From Opitutus sp. (lineage in GTDB: Bacteria > Verrucomicrobiota > Verrucomicrobiia > Opitutales > Opitutaceae): DNA of 64,000 nt. Under the pieces are notes generated by a model that was given only the letters and a program-made list of their open reading frames with translations, made no database searches and was not told the origin of the DNA. This document shows, piece by piece, positions 54,690 through 62,774 of this stretch (within the stretch, counting starts at the first letter, position 1; each line of letters starts with the position of its first letter). Made by a program: the position numbers and the translations under genes. Location of the stretch: positions 248,001 to 312,000 of the forward strand of contig JANPZY010000004.1 of assembly GCA_024707325.1 (NCBI GenBank), written 5' to 3'.

Positions 54690-56261
54690 ATGCCTTCCAC
54701 TCACTCTGCCGCTGTGCGGCCTTCCCGCTTCAATCAGTTTCTCGCGGTCGTCGAGCGTGTAGGCAACGCCCTGCCGCAGCCCGCCACGCTGTTCGCCTGT
54801 CTCGCGGTCGCGGTGCTGTTGCTGTCGGCGTTCTTCGCGGCGCGCGGCACGGAGGTCGTCAATCCCGCAACTGGCGAGGTGGTGCGTTCGATCAGCCTGC
54901 TCAATCTCGAGGGCTTTCATCGCATCGTCGCGCAGACGCTGCCGAACTTCATCAACTTCCCACCGCTGGGTGTCGTGATCGTGTGCCTGCTCGGCATCGC
55001 GGTCGCAGAGCACGCGGGATTGATCGGTGCGGTGGTGCGACTGCTTGTGCTCGCTTCGCCACGCTCGCTCGTCACGCCGATGGTCGTGTTCGCCGGCGTG
55101 ATGTCCAACGCCGGCGGCGATGTCGGCTACGTGTTGTTGATTCCGCTCTCCGCCGCGATTTTTCACACGCTCGGTCGCCATCCGCTCGCGGGCCTCGCCG
55201 CGGCGTTCTGCGGCGTGTCGGGTGGCTTCAGTGCGAACCTGCTCGTGAGCACGATCGATGTGCTGCTCGCGGGACTCTCGCAAAGCGCGGCAGCGATCGT
55301 GTCGCCGGGCTATGTGGTGACCGGACTGGCCAACTACTACTTCATGGCAGTGTCCACGGCGATCATCGTGCTCGGCGGCACGTGGGTCACGCATCGTTTC
55401 GTCGAACCGCGGCTCGGCGAATACCGTGGTGAGGCCAAAGCCGAACCGCTCGTCCCGCTCTCCGCCGACGAAAAGCGCGGACTGTGGTGCGCGCTGGGGT
55501 TTCTGCTGCTCGCGGCGGCGGCGGTGCTCGTGGGCTTGCTGCCCGAGGGCGGTTTTCTGCGCGATCCGCAGCAAACGGAGAACCCGATCCTGCGCTCGTA
55601 TTTCGTGCGACATCTGGTGCCGTTCATCTTCATCGCGGGCGTGGGCTTCGGCCTCTCCTACGGTATCGGCGCCGGCACGATCCGCCGCGATCGCGAGGTC
55701 GTCAAAGGCATGGAGAAATCCATGGCGACGCTCGGCTCGTATCTGGTGCTCGCGTTCTTCGCCTCGCAGTTCATCGCGTATTTCAACTGGACGAATCTCG
55801 GCATCATCACGGCGATCGAAGGCGCCGCGCTCATCCAATCGCTCGGCCTCGAGGACATGCCGATTCCGCTGATGATCGCGCTGATTCTGTTCTCGGCGTT
55901 CATCAATCTTTTCATGGGCAGCGCGTCGGCCAAGTGGGCGCTGCTCGCACCGATCTTCGTGCCGATGTTCATGCTTGTCGGCTTTTCGCCGGAACTCGTG
56001 CAGGCCGCGTATCGTGTGGGCGACAGCTGCACCAACATCATCACGCCGCTGATGAGCTACTTCCCGCTCGTTCTGACGTTCGCGCAACGCTACGACAAAT
56101 CGGCCGGCATCGGCACGATGATCGCAACGATGCTGCCCTACTCGATGGCGTTTCTCGCGTTCTGGACACTGCTGCTCGTGATCTGGATCGCCCTCGGGTG
56201 GCCAGTCGGCATCAACGCGCCGCTGTATTTGTCCGAGACGATCGCGCAGCCCACGCCGTAA
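54690..56261 (+). CDS. AbgT-family transporter
   Basis: 523 residues, about a dozen membrane helices, AbgT family (p-aminobenzoyl-glutamate uptake in E. coli; drug or sulfonamide efflux in others). Diagnostic segments are VERVGNALPQPATLFACLA near the start, VMSNAGGDVGYVLLIPLSAA, FCGVSGGFSANLLVSTIDVLL, MGSASAKWALLAPIFVPMFM and RVGDSCTNIITPLMSYFPLV. ATG 54690 chosen by the family N-terminus. Substrate cannot be told. Confidence 0.94.
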   Translation: MPSTHSAAVRPSRFNQFLAVVERVGNALPQPATLFACLAVAVLLLSAFFAARGTEVVNPATGEVVRSISLLNLEGFHRIVAQTLPNFINFPPLGVVIVCLLGIAVAEHAGLIGAVVRLLVLASPRSLVTPMVVFAGVMSNAGGDVGYVLLIPLSAAIFHTLGRHPLAGLAAAFCGVSGGFSANLLVSTIDVLLAGLSQSAAAIVSPGYVVTGLANYYFMAVSTAIIVLGGTWVTHRFVEPRLGEYRGEAKAEPLVPLSADEKRGLWCALGFLLLAAAAVLVGLLPEGGFLRDPQQTENPILRSYFVRHLVPFIFIAGVGFGLSYGIGAGTIRRDREVVKGMEKSMATLGSYLVLAFFASQFIAYFNWTNLGIITAIEGAALIQSLGLEDMPIPLMIALILFSAFINLFMGSASAKWALLAPIFVPMFMLVGFSPELVQAAYRVGDSCTNIITPLMSYFPLVLTFAQRYDKSAGIGTMIATMLPYSMAFLAFWTLLLVIWIALGWPVGINAPLYLSETIAQPTP

Positions 56262-56337
56262 CCGGCCCGACGCCAACATCGGGAACGTGTTTCGCGCTCT
56301 ACGGTTGCGAGCGGGATCGCAGCCAGCACGTTGCGGC

Positions 56338-56538
56338 ATGGCTTCCCAAGGTTCCGCCGGCAATGTCATCGCCGCTCTCGCCAGCTTCTTCATTCCGGGG
56401 CTCGGACAACTGCTCCAAGGTCGTCCGCTCAAGGCCCTGATCATGTTCGTCCTCGCCGCCGTGCTTTGGTGGTTCCTGCTCGGCTGGATCATCCATCTCT
56501 GGTCGATTCTCGACGCCGCCCTCTTCAAACGTCCCTGA
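56338..56538 (+). CDS. Small TM2-like membrane protein
   Basis: 66 residues with two helices: NVIAALASFFIPGLGQLLQG (about 9-28) and ALIMFVLAAVLWWFLLGWII (about 32-51). The FIPGLGQLLQGRPLKA signature resembles TM2-like small membrane proteins. Next to the DUF4112 gene 13 bp downstream, so probably co-transcribed. Start ATG 56338; a further upstream ATG lacks hydrophobic logic. Confidence 0.78.
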   Translation: MASQGSAGNVIAALASFFIPGLGQLLQGRPLKALIMFVLAAVLWWFLLGWIIHLWSILDAALFKRP

Positions 56539-56551
56539 CGCCCACGCTGCG

Positions 56552-57064
56552 ATGCCGACACGGTTTCCGACCATTTCGCCCGAGCCGGTCACGCCGATCC
56601 CTCCGGAGGCGGCGGCGCGACTCGCGCGTTTGCGGCGAGTCGCGTTTTTGATGGATCGCTCGATCCCGATTGGCGGCGGACGCAGCATCGGACTCGACCC
56701 GTTGATCGGACTCATCCCCGGTGTCGGCGATTGGGCCGGTGCCGCGATTTCCAGTTGGATCGTCTACCAGGCTATCCTGCTCGGCATGCCGCTCCGCGTG
56801 CTCGCCGCCATGGGGCTCAACATCGCCATCGAAGCGCTCGTCGGCACGGTGCCTGTCGTCGGCGATCTCTTCGACGCCGCATGGCAGGCCAACTACCGTA
56901 ACCTCCGCCTGATCGAAAAACACTACGATCCGCGACGGCGTCCGCGTTCGCTGCGCGGCGTGTTGTTCGCCTTCGCGGTGTGCGCGGTTCTTTTCTTCGC
57001 GGCGATCGCGGCGCTTTCGTTCTGGATTTTCTCCGCGCTGCTCTCGCTCGTCACCAACGCCTGA
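56552..57064 (+). CDS. DUF4112 membrane protein
   Basis: 170 residues of DUF4112. The conserved block AFLMDRSIPIGGGRSIGLDPLIGLIPGVGDW (in parts, about 32-61) is followed by helices, the GTVPVVGDLFDAAWQANYRN motif (about 98-117) and a terminal helix (about 140-165). Function unknown. The stop codon lies inside the first unit of a 22-bp array. Confidence 0.9.
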   Translation: MPTRFPTISPEPVTPIPPEAAARLARLRRVAFLMDRSIPIGGGRSIGLDPLIGLIPGVGDWAGAAISSWIVYQAILLGMPLRVLAAMGLNIAIEALVGTVPVVGDLFDAAWQANYRNLRLIEKHYDPRRRPRSLRGVLFAFAVCAVLFFAAIAALSFWIFSALLSLVTNA

Positions 57065-57144
57065 ACCGAGTCGGAACAACGTGCGCACCGAGTCGAGCCA
57101 AGGTGCGTCCCAGGTCGCGCCTGAGTGCGGATCGAGTCGCGTCA
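57057..57144 (-). repeat. 22-bp degenerate tandem array, four units, reverse orientation
   Basis: Four 22-bp units. The first covers the DUF4112 stop codon; the best are 57079-57100 and 57101-57122, joined by GTCGAGCCAAGGTGCG. The array ends at the 3' end of the convergent PAP2 gene. Confidence 0.8.
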
Positions 57145-57864
57145 AGGAGCGGCTCGCGCCGCTTCCCTGCGCGCCCGCGACCATCGCGCGACGAGCCAGC
57201 AGCCAAACGCCCACACGGTGCCCGCACACCAGCCGGCGAGCACATCGGTGGGAAAATGCACGCCGAGATACACGCGGCTGAAACCAATGATCCCGCTCAG
57301 CAGAAACGCCACGGTGAGGAAGAATACCTTTTCCCTGCGCCGCTCCGCCGCCTGCGCGAGCAGCGCGCCGAGCGTGATATAAACGATCGACGCCATCATT
57401 GAGTGTCCGCTTGGAAAACTCGCCGAACTCACGTGCGTGAGATGCGGCACGATGTCGGGCCGCGGACGGTCGATGACGTTTTTCAATCCGTTGCTCAGCG
57501 CGTAGCCGCCCGCGACGGTCACGACGAGCAACACCACGCGCGTCCAGCGTCGACGCAGCGCGAGGTAGATAATCACGAGCAGCGAAAGCATGATCACGAC
57601 GACGGCGCCGCCGAGCGCGGTGAAGTCGCGCATGACTTCCGCGATCCAGAACGGTCCGATCGGCACATGCGGATCCTCAGGCGTCCGCAGCGAGCGCATA
57701 AAACTCAGCTCGAGTTCGTGCGTCCCCTCGTCGCGCACCCACGCGGCAAGGGCGATGAAAAGCCAGGCGCCCGCGCACACGACGAGCATCGCCGCCAAGA
57801 CCTCCCACTCGAGCCAGCCGGCCTGGCCCAAACGGTTTTTCCAGCGCGCGATCCACGTTTTCAT
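57142..57864 (-). CDS. PAP2-family membrane phosphatase
   Basis: 240 residues, six helices. The phosphatase motifs are complete: KNVIDRPRPD (about 125-134), SFPSGHS (about 145-151) and SRVYLGVHFPTDVLAG (about 187-202). Likely dephosphorylates lipid phosphates (undecaprenyl-PP, phosphatidate) on the periplasmic side. ATG 57864 gives a short cytoplasmic start. Divergent from the diacylglycerol-kinase-like gene with 88 bp between starts; both could act on lipids. Confidence 0.92.
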   Translation of the reverse strand: MKTWIARWKNRLGQAGWLEWEVLAAMLVVCAGAWLFIALAAWVRDEGTHELELSFMRSLRTPEDPHVPIGPFWIAEVMRDFTALGGAVVVIMLSLLVIIYLALRRRWTRVVLLVVTVAGGYALSNGLKNVIDRPRPDIVPHLTHVSSASFPSGHSMMASIVYITLGALLAQAAERRREKVFFLTVAFLLSGIIGFSRVYLGVHFPTDVLAGWCAGTVWAFGCWLVARWSRARREAARAAP

Positions 57865-57952
57865 GTGCGCGAGATGGTGACCGTGGCGCGCCGAGAGTTC
57901 CACTCCCGAGTCGCAACCGTGGCGCTTTTCTCCGGTCGGGAAACGTGCGCGC

Positions 57953-58852
57953 ATGAACTTTGTCGTCCTTCTCAACGCCCACGCCGGCACGGTGCAAGCG
58001 GCCGATGGCGAGCTCACGCCCGACGCGTTGAAGAGCGCGTTCGCGAATCATGGCGTCACCGCGACCGTGCACCTCGTCGAACCGGAGAAATTCGACGACG
58101 CGCTGACCGACGCGATCGCGAGTCATCCCCATGCAATCGTGGTCGGTGGCGGCGACGGCACCGTGCGTGGCGCAGCCGAGCGACTCGTCGGCACCGAGAT
58201 CGCGCTGGGCGTGTTGCCGCTCGGCACGCTGAACCACTTCGCGAAGGATCTGAAGTTGCCGCTCGCGTGGGAGGAAACCGTAGCGGCGCTGTGCCGAGCG
58301 ACGGTGGCCACTGTCGACGTCGGTGAAGTCAACGACCGCATCTTCGTGAACAATTGCTCGCTCGGTTCTTACGCGGAAGCCGTGCGCCGACGCGATGCGC
58401 TGCGCCGCACGCGCGGACAGGCGAAGTGGTCGGCGATGCTGCGCGCGGCGTTCACGACATTCACTCGACTGCGCCGGATGCGTTTGCAGTTCGACACCGG
58501 TCAGGGTCTGCAAGCGAAACGCACACCGCTCGTCGTGATCGCGAACAACTGCTACTCCGGATTGCTGCTCGAAACCAGCAAGCGCGAGCGGCTCGATGAG
58601 GGCCGGCTCTGGATCTACACCGTGCGCGTGCACCGACTTTTGCCGGTGCTGCGTCTCGTCCTGCAGGCGCTCTTTCGCCGACTCGACGAAACCGACGCGC
58701 TCGACGCCGAACCGGCCGAGCGTTTCACGATCCATTCGCTGCGCGGAGAGCCACCAGTTGCACTCGATGGCGAACTCGTGCGCCTCGCGCCTCCGCTGCA
58801 CTTCTCGATCCGAGCGGGCGCACTGCGCGTGCTCGCACCTTCCGAAAAATGA
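57953..58852 (+). CDS. Diacylglycerol-kinase-family lipid kinase
   Basis: 299 residues. DAGK catalytic domain with the nucleotide-binding GGGDGTV (about 64-70) and PLGTLNHFAKDLKLP (about 84-98), followed by the second beta domain. Phosphorylates a lipid substrate (YegS-like); exact lipid unknown. Overlaps the next gene by ATGA (58849-58852), so translationally coupled. Confidence 0.9.
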   Translation: MNFVVLLNAHAGTVQAADGELTPDALKSAFANHGVTATVHLVEPEKFDDALTDAIASHPHAIVVGGGDGTVRGAAERLVGTEIALGVLPLGTLNHFAKDLKLPLAWEETVAALCRATVATVDVGEVNDRIFVNNCSLGSYAEAVRRRDALRRTRGQAKWSAMLRAAFTTFTRLRRMRLQFDTGQGLQAKRTPLVVIANNCYSGLLLETSKRERLDEGRLWIYTVRVHRLLPVLRLVLQALFRRLDETDALDAEPAERFTIHSLRGEPPVALDGELVRLAPPLHFSIRAGALRVLAPSEK

Positions 58853-59673
58853 GACGCATCGCGCACATCTCCGACCTGCATTTCGGCACCGAGCGCGCGG
58901 AGCTCGCAATCGCCCTGCGCGCAGAACTGGAGGAATTCGCGCCCGATCTCGTGATCGTGAGCGGCGACCTGACACAACGTGCACGAACGTCGCAGTTTCG
59001 CGCGGCGGCGGAGTATCTGGCGACGCTGCCACAGCCGCAGATCGTAGTCCCAGGAAATCACGACATCCCGCTCTACGATGTCGCGCGGCGTTTTCTCGCT
59101 CCCCTTGCCCGCTACCGACGCTGGATCGCGGAAAACACCGACCCGGTGTTCGAGGACGAGGAGATTTTTGTCGCGGCCCTCAACAGCGCACGTTCGCTCA
59201 CCTGGAAAAGCGGTCGAATCTCTGACGAACAGATCGAGCGGCTGCGGCTCGGCCTCCGCGCGCGCAAAGCAGCCACGACGATCGTGGTGACGCATCATCC
59301 CTTCATCCCGCCGCCGCTCGCCGATTCCACGGATGCCAAGATAGATCTGGTCGGACGCGCCGAGCGCGCGTTGAGCGTGCTAGACGACGGCGAAGTCGAT
59401 CTGTTGCTCGCCGGTCATCTGCACCACTCCTACTCCGGCGATACGCGCACGCAGTATCCGGCGGCGCGTCGTGCCATCGTTTCTGGGCAGGCCGGCACCG
59501 CGATTTCCAGACGCGTCCGCAGCGGCCAGCCCAACGGCTACAACCGCATCGTGACGCACCCGGATCAAATCACGGTCGAAGTGCGCGCGTGGGCCGGGGA
59601 GCGTTTTGCTCCCGCGGCCAGCGTCGCTTACGCGCGACACGCGGAAGGCTGGTTGATCGAGCGCGCAACCTGA
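58849..59673 (+). CDS. Calcineurin-like metallophosphoesterase
   Basis: 274 residues with the metal-binding motifs ISDLHFG (7-13), SGDLTQRA, PGNHDIPLY (about 67-75), VTHHPFI and LLAGHLHHSY in standard order. Class III cyclic-nucleotide phosphodiesterase-like, cytoplasmic. Coupled to the lipid kinase by a 4-bp overlap; possible UDP-diacylglucosamine-like or cyclic-nucleotide substrate (inference). Confidence 0.9.
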   Translation: MRRIAHISDLHFGTERAELAIALRAELEEFAPDLVIVSGDLTQRARTSQFRAAAEYLATLPQPQIVVPGNHDIPLYDVARRFLAPLARYRRWIAENTDPVFEDEEIFVAALNSARSLTWKSGRISDEQIERLRLGLRARKAATTIVVTHHPFIPPPLADSTDAKIDLVGRAERALSVLDDGEVDLLLAGHLHHSYSGDTRTQYPAARRAIVSGQAGTAISRRVRSGQPNGYNRIVTHPDQITVEVRAWAGERFAPAASVAYARHAEGWLIERAT

Positions 59674-59695
59674 CCCATCGCGCACCGAGTTTCGG

Positions 59696-60475
59696 TCAAT
59701 TCTGCTTTTGCGACGACGAGCCGTTGTCGCGCGGCTTGGAACTCGCGTCCGAATCCGCCGCACGTGTGGAGCTGCGCGGCTCCTTTGTCTGATCCGATTC
59801 GGTCGGGGGCTTTTCGCGACGCGGCGCGGTGTTCGTGGGGTCGTTGGCTTTGCCGGATTCCTTCTTCTTTCGCTCGTCGCTCTTTGCGGCAGGCGGTGTG
59901 GCGGCGGCCTGGTTCGCGTTGCGCTCGGCCTCCAGCGCCCGACGCTGACGCTCCGCGCGACGTTCGATTTCCTCGCTGGAAACGACGTCGCGGTTCGCGG
60001 AACCGGCCAGTGCGCGGCGTTCCGCTTTGCTGCCCTCGGGGCTGCCCACCGGGCCGGCGGTCGGCGGCGTGGCCAACGTCGAACTCGTGCCGGGCTGCAC
60101 CGTCGTGCCGGTGGTCCCGTTGGCGGCGGGACGTTGCGTGGGCTCGGCCGCGGAGCCGCTCCACGTGCGGAGATCATCTGCCTCCATGTCCTGCGCCGAC
60201 TCCGGACCGACCTGTTCAGGCGTCACGCGACCGGCGGCCGGAGAACGTGAACGTTCTGTATCCGAAGTTTCACTACCCGATTGGTTGGCAGTGGTCCCTG
60301 AATCGGAAGACGACTGCGACTGCGTAGAGGATGAGGTGGAATTCGACGTTGAATTCGAGCCGGAGGAGCCGGAGCCCGACGACTGCGCTTGTGCGACAGG
60401 CAGAAGAGGAAGCGCGACGGCGGTAACGAGCGCGAGGCGCAGCACGTGTCGCGAGGAAGGGGTTTTTGTGTTCAT
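59696..60475 (-). CDS. Secreted low-complexity Ser/Thr-rich protein
   Basis: 259 residues, signal peptide (about 1-29). Residues about 30-70 are almost pure Ser, Gly, Thr, Asn and Gln, then Pro/Thr/Glu-rich sequence; a short charged helix (about 165-190, SSEEIERRAERQRRALEAER) interrupts it. No folded domain recognised; probably disordered and exported. Start chosen at ATG 60475 by the signal peptide. Confidence 0.72.
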   Translation of the reverse strand: MNTKTPSSRHVLRLALVTAVALPLLPVAQAQSSGSGSSGSNSTSNSTSSSTQSQSSSDSGTTANQSGSETSDTERSRSPAAGRVTPEQVGPESAQDMEADDLRTWSGSAAEPTQRPAANGTTGTTVQPGTSSTLATPPTAGPVGSPEGSKAERRALAGSANRDVVSSEEIERRAERQRRALEAERNANQAAATPPAAKSDERKKKESGKANDPTNTAPRREKPPTESDQTKEPRSSTRAADSDASSKPRDNGSSSQKQN

Positions 60476-60612
60476 AACTTCGCAACATATCCACCGCGTG
60501 GTCCCTCGGTATCGGGCGTGTCCATGCGCGAGCGCCCGGGATGGTGGGTAATGTGAGAACGGGCTTCGCCTGCCTGATCCGGGCGGGCAGACTCGACTCT
60601 GTTGCGACGGCA

Positions 60613-60646
60613 CAAAAAAAGCGCCCGCCGCAATGCGGTGGGCGCT
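60613..60646 (-). terminator. Rho-independent terminator of the DUF892 gene
   Basis: A stem of about 12 bp with one G-U pair (60620-60631 with 60635-60646) leads on the minus strand into a run of seven U. It lies 29 bp after the DUF892 stop. Confidence 0.88.
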
Positions 60647-60674
60647 GAATCGATCGCGAGCAAACGGCGCGCGC

Positions 60675-61190
60675 TTACTCGTCGTCGTCTTCGCCAGCGG
60701 TCGCGCCGGCTTCGACGTTGAGCTCCATGGCGATCTCGGTGAGGGTTTTGTCGGCGTTGCCCTCCTCATCGAGCGTTTCCTGGAGAATTTCTGCGACGTC
60801 CTCTTCGCCGAGCAGTTCGGCGAGCGTGCGTGCAGTGCCGTAGCCGGCGATTTCGTAGTGCTCGACCTTCTGGGCGGCGCCGATGATCGCGAGATCGAGA
60901 ACGGACGGATCGCCTTCCTCTTCGAGGGTTTCCTTGCCTTCTTCGACGAGGCCTTCCATCGCCTTACACTTCTTGCCCTTCATCGATTCGCCGAGCTGCT
61001 CGCCGATGCGTTCGAGACGGGCAACGTGCTCCTGAGTTTCCTCAAGATGCTGTTCGAGAGCTTTCTTGAGTTCGTCGGAGTTGGCGCCTTTCGCCATTTT
61101 GGGCAGAGCCTTTACGAGCTGCGTTTCGGCGCTGTAAAGGTCCTTGAGTTCGTGAATGAGGAGGTCGCGGGCGGAATTGAGTTTCGACAT
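60675..61190 (-). CDS. DUF892 ferritin-like protein (YciE/YciF type)
   Basis: 171 residues, four-helix DUF892 bundle: LIHELKDLYSAETQLVKALP (about 11-30), HLEETQEHVARLERIGEQL, DLAIIGAAQKVEHYEIAGYG with Glu/His typical of the di-iron site, and a C-terminal helix with a very acidic tail. Associated with general stress in other bacteria. Single gene with own terminator. Confidence 0.92.
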   Translation of the reverse strand: MSKLNSARDLLIHELKDLYSAETQLVKALPKMAKGANSDELKKALEQHLEETQEHVARLERIGEQLGESMKGKKCKAMEGLVEEGKETLEEEGDPSVLDLAIIGAAQKVEHYEIAGYGTARTLAELLGEEDVAEILQETLDEEGNADKTLTEIAMELNVEAGATAGEDDDE

Positions 61191-61335
61191 GAGAGTGAGG
61201 ATTGAGGGTTGGTAATAAGCACCCTCACCGACTCAGGCGCGCCGGGCCGGTTCGGGCGCCCGAGCGCAGTTCTCTCCGGCGAATTGTTGCCGGATTCCGC
61301 ACCGCGTCCCTGTAGGAGATTTACCGGGGCAGCAC

Positions 61336-61860
61336 TCACGCCGCCTTGAGAGCCGAGCCGAACCGCGCCGTGGCGCGAGCCAGATCGGCGGTGCGACGGG
61401 CCACGTCCGCGGAGGAGATGCGGTCCGCGTCAAAGTCCGAGCCGGTCGCGTAAACGAAGCGCGGCACGATCACGCTGCGGAAATCGAGCATGAGGCTGTT
61501 CGCGAGCGACATGATCGACATGTAGCTGCTGAGGCCGCCGGCGGCGCAGAGGAAGCCCACGGGCTTGTTCTCCCATGAGGCGCCGGTGAGCTCGATGAGG
61601 TTTTTCACGGCGGCATTGCCATCGTAGTTGTAGATCGCGGTGGCCACGATCACCGCGTCGGCGTCGGCGAGCATTTTTCCCGCGATGGCGACGTTGGGAT
61701 GGCCGTAGGCCGCGCCGCCGTCGCACAACGGCAGCGGCAGGTCGCGCAAGTCGAGCCAGGTCACGGCATGACCTTCGCTCTCGAGCACGCGCTTCGCCTC
61801 GAGTGCGAGCAGGCGGCTGTTGCTTTCGGAGTTCAGACTGGAGGAAACGATAGTGATCAT
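61336..61860 (-). CDS. NADPH-dependent FMN reductase
   Basis: 174 residues, flavodoxin-like FMN reductase. Phosphate-binding start IVSSSLNSESNSRLLA (4-19), ATAIYNYDGNAAVKNLIELTG (about 73-93) and CAAGGLSSYMSI. Reduces FMN or quinones with NADPH. It follows the small gene at 61882 by 21 bp on the same strand, under the SoxR-type promoter; a role in response to redox-active compounds is likely. Confidence 0.9.
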   Translation of the reverse strand: MITIVSSSLNSESNSRLLALEAKRVLESEGHAVTWLDLRDLPLPLCDGGAAYGHPNVAIAGKMLADADAVIVATAIYNYDGNAAVKNLIELTGASWENKPVGFLCAAGGLSSYMSIMSLANSLMLDFRSVIVPRFVYATGSDFDADRISSADVARRTADLARATARFGSALKAA

Positions 61861-61881
61861 TGGGAAAGCGAAGGGTTGAAA

Positions 61882-62238
61882 TCAGGCTGCGGCCTTCAGC
61901 GCCGCCAGCCGCTCGCGCGCGGTGGCGTGGCGCGTGGCAAACGATCCGAGCGGCACGACGCGGGTCCGCGCGCGACTCCAAAGCGGCAGGCTCGCGAGCA
62001 TGGTTTCCAATTCCGTGGCCGAGCCCACGCGCGCTACAAACGAAAACCCGATCGCGCCGAGCAGCGGACCGCCGGCAACGATACGGCCTGCGCTTTGCAG
62101 GCGCTCGCACGCCGCGAGCGTGGGGATCACGGTATTCTCCAGATAAGGGAGCAGCTCCGCGCGCGGCAGCGAGCCGGCGGGATCGAAGAGCATTTCGACG
62201 TGATAGTCGTGTGATGAAGACGTGGTCGGTGAGTTCAT
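61882..62238 (-). CDS. Small YCII/muconolactone-isomerase-like protein
   Basis: 118 residues from ATG 62238, ferredoxin-like alpha/beta pattern: [23 protein letters not shown], then [20 protein letters not shown] and [20 protein letters not shown]. Resembles dimeric alpha/beta-barrel proteins (muconolactone isomerase, YCII or ABM type). First gene of the SoxR-controlled operon; SoxR targets in other bacteria often include such small proteins next to flavin reductases. Confidence 0.8.
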   Translation of the reverse strand: MNSPTTSSSHDYHVEMLFDPAGSLPRAELLPYLENTVIPTLAACERLQSAGRIVAGGPLLGAIGFSFVARVGSATELETMLASLPLWSRARTRVVPLGSFATRHATARERLAALKAAA

Positions 62239-62260
62239 GTTTGATCGGTTGACGCCGGCC

Positions 62261-62291
62261 ACGCTACGACCTCAAGTTAACTTTAGGTCAA
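62261..62291 (-). promoter_or_regulatory. SoxR-type promoter and operator (soxbox)
   Basis: The operator CCTCAAGTTAACTTTAGG (62270-62287) differs by one base from the canonical soxS operator CCTCAAGTTAACTTGAGG. On the minus strand a -35 TTGACC (62286-62291) and a weak -10 TAGCGT (62261-62266) are spaced by 19 bp, the long spacing typical of MerR/SoxR-activated promoters. It drives the leftward small gene and FMN reductase; soxR begins 13 bp to the right. Confidence 0.88.
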
Positions 62292-62300
62292 GAGGCACAC

Positions 62301-62773
62301 ATGGAAAATTGCGAACGAACCGGCTTGTCGTGGGAACTCAGCGTGGGCGACGTGGCTGCGCGCGCAGCGGCGTGGCCGTGTCCGCGATTCATTTCTACGA
62401 GGCGAAAGGTCTCATCTCGAGCTGGCGCAACACCGGCAACCAGCGACGCTACGCGCGCGAGGTGCTGCGACGGGTTTCCATCATCAAGGTCGCACAACGC
62501 CTGGGCATTCCCCTCGCCTCCATCAAGGAAGCGCTCGACTCGCTGCCGAAGGGACGCACGCCAACAGACAAAGACTGGCGCAAACTTTCCGCGCGTTGGC
62601 AGGCCGAACTCGACGCACGCATCGCACGTCTCACCGAACTGCGCGACCACCTGACCGGTTGCATCGGCTGCGGCTGCCTTTCGATGAAGGATTGCCCGCT
62701 CCGCAATCCTCACGACGAACTCGCCGAGAAAGGTCCGGGCCCGCAGCTCCTTGCCAGCGCCGACGAAGACTGA
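62301..62773 (+). pseudogene. soxR: Redox-sensing transcriptional activator SoxR, frameshifted
   Basis: MerR-family [2Fe-2S] sensor. The start [20 protein letters not shown] (ATG 62301) is out of frame with [20 protein letters not shown]: two extra bases in the GC run at 62358-62365 break it. Removing one GC gives 156 residues with the helix-turn-helix, a long coiled coil and the iron-sulfur motif [12 protein letters not shown] (Cys spacing C-x2-C-x-C-x5-C). The divergent soxbox supports function, so this may be a sequence error. Confidence 0.9.
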
Positions 62774-62774
62774 C

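Noticed and set aside
53232..56561. 1109-codon frame on the minus strand across AbgT and esterase genes
   Set aside because: Only the last 291 residues form a protein (esterase with signal peptide); the upstream part is antisense to AbgT and crosses a repeat array.
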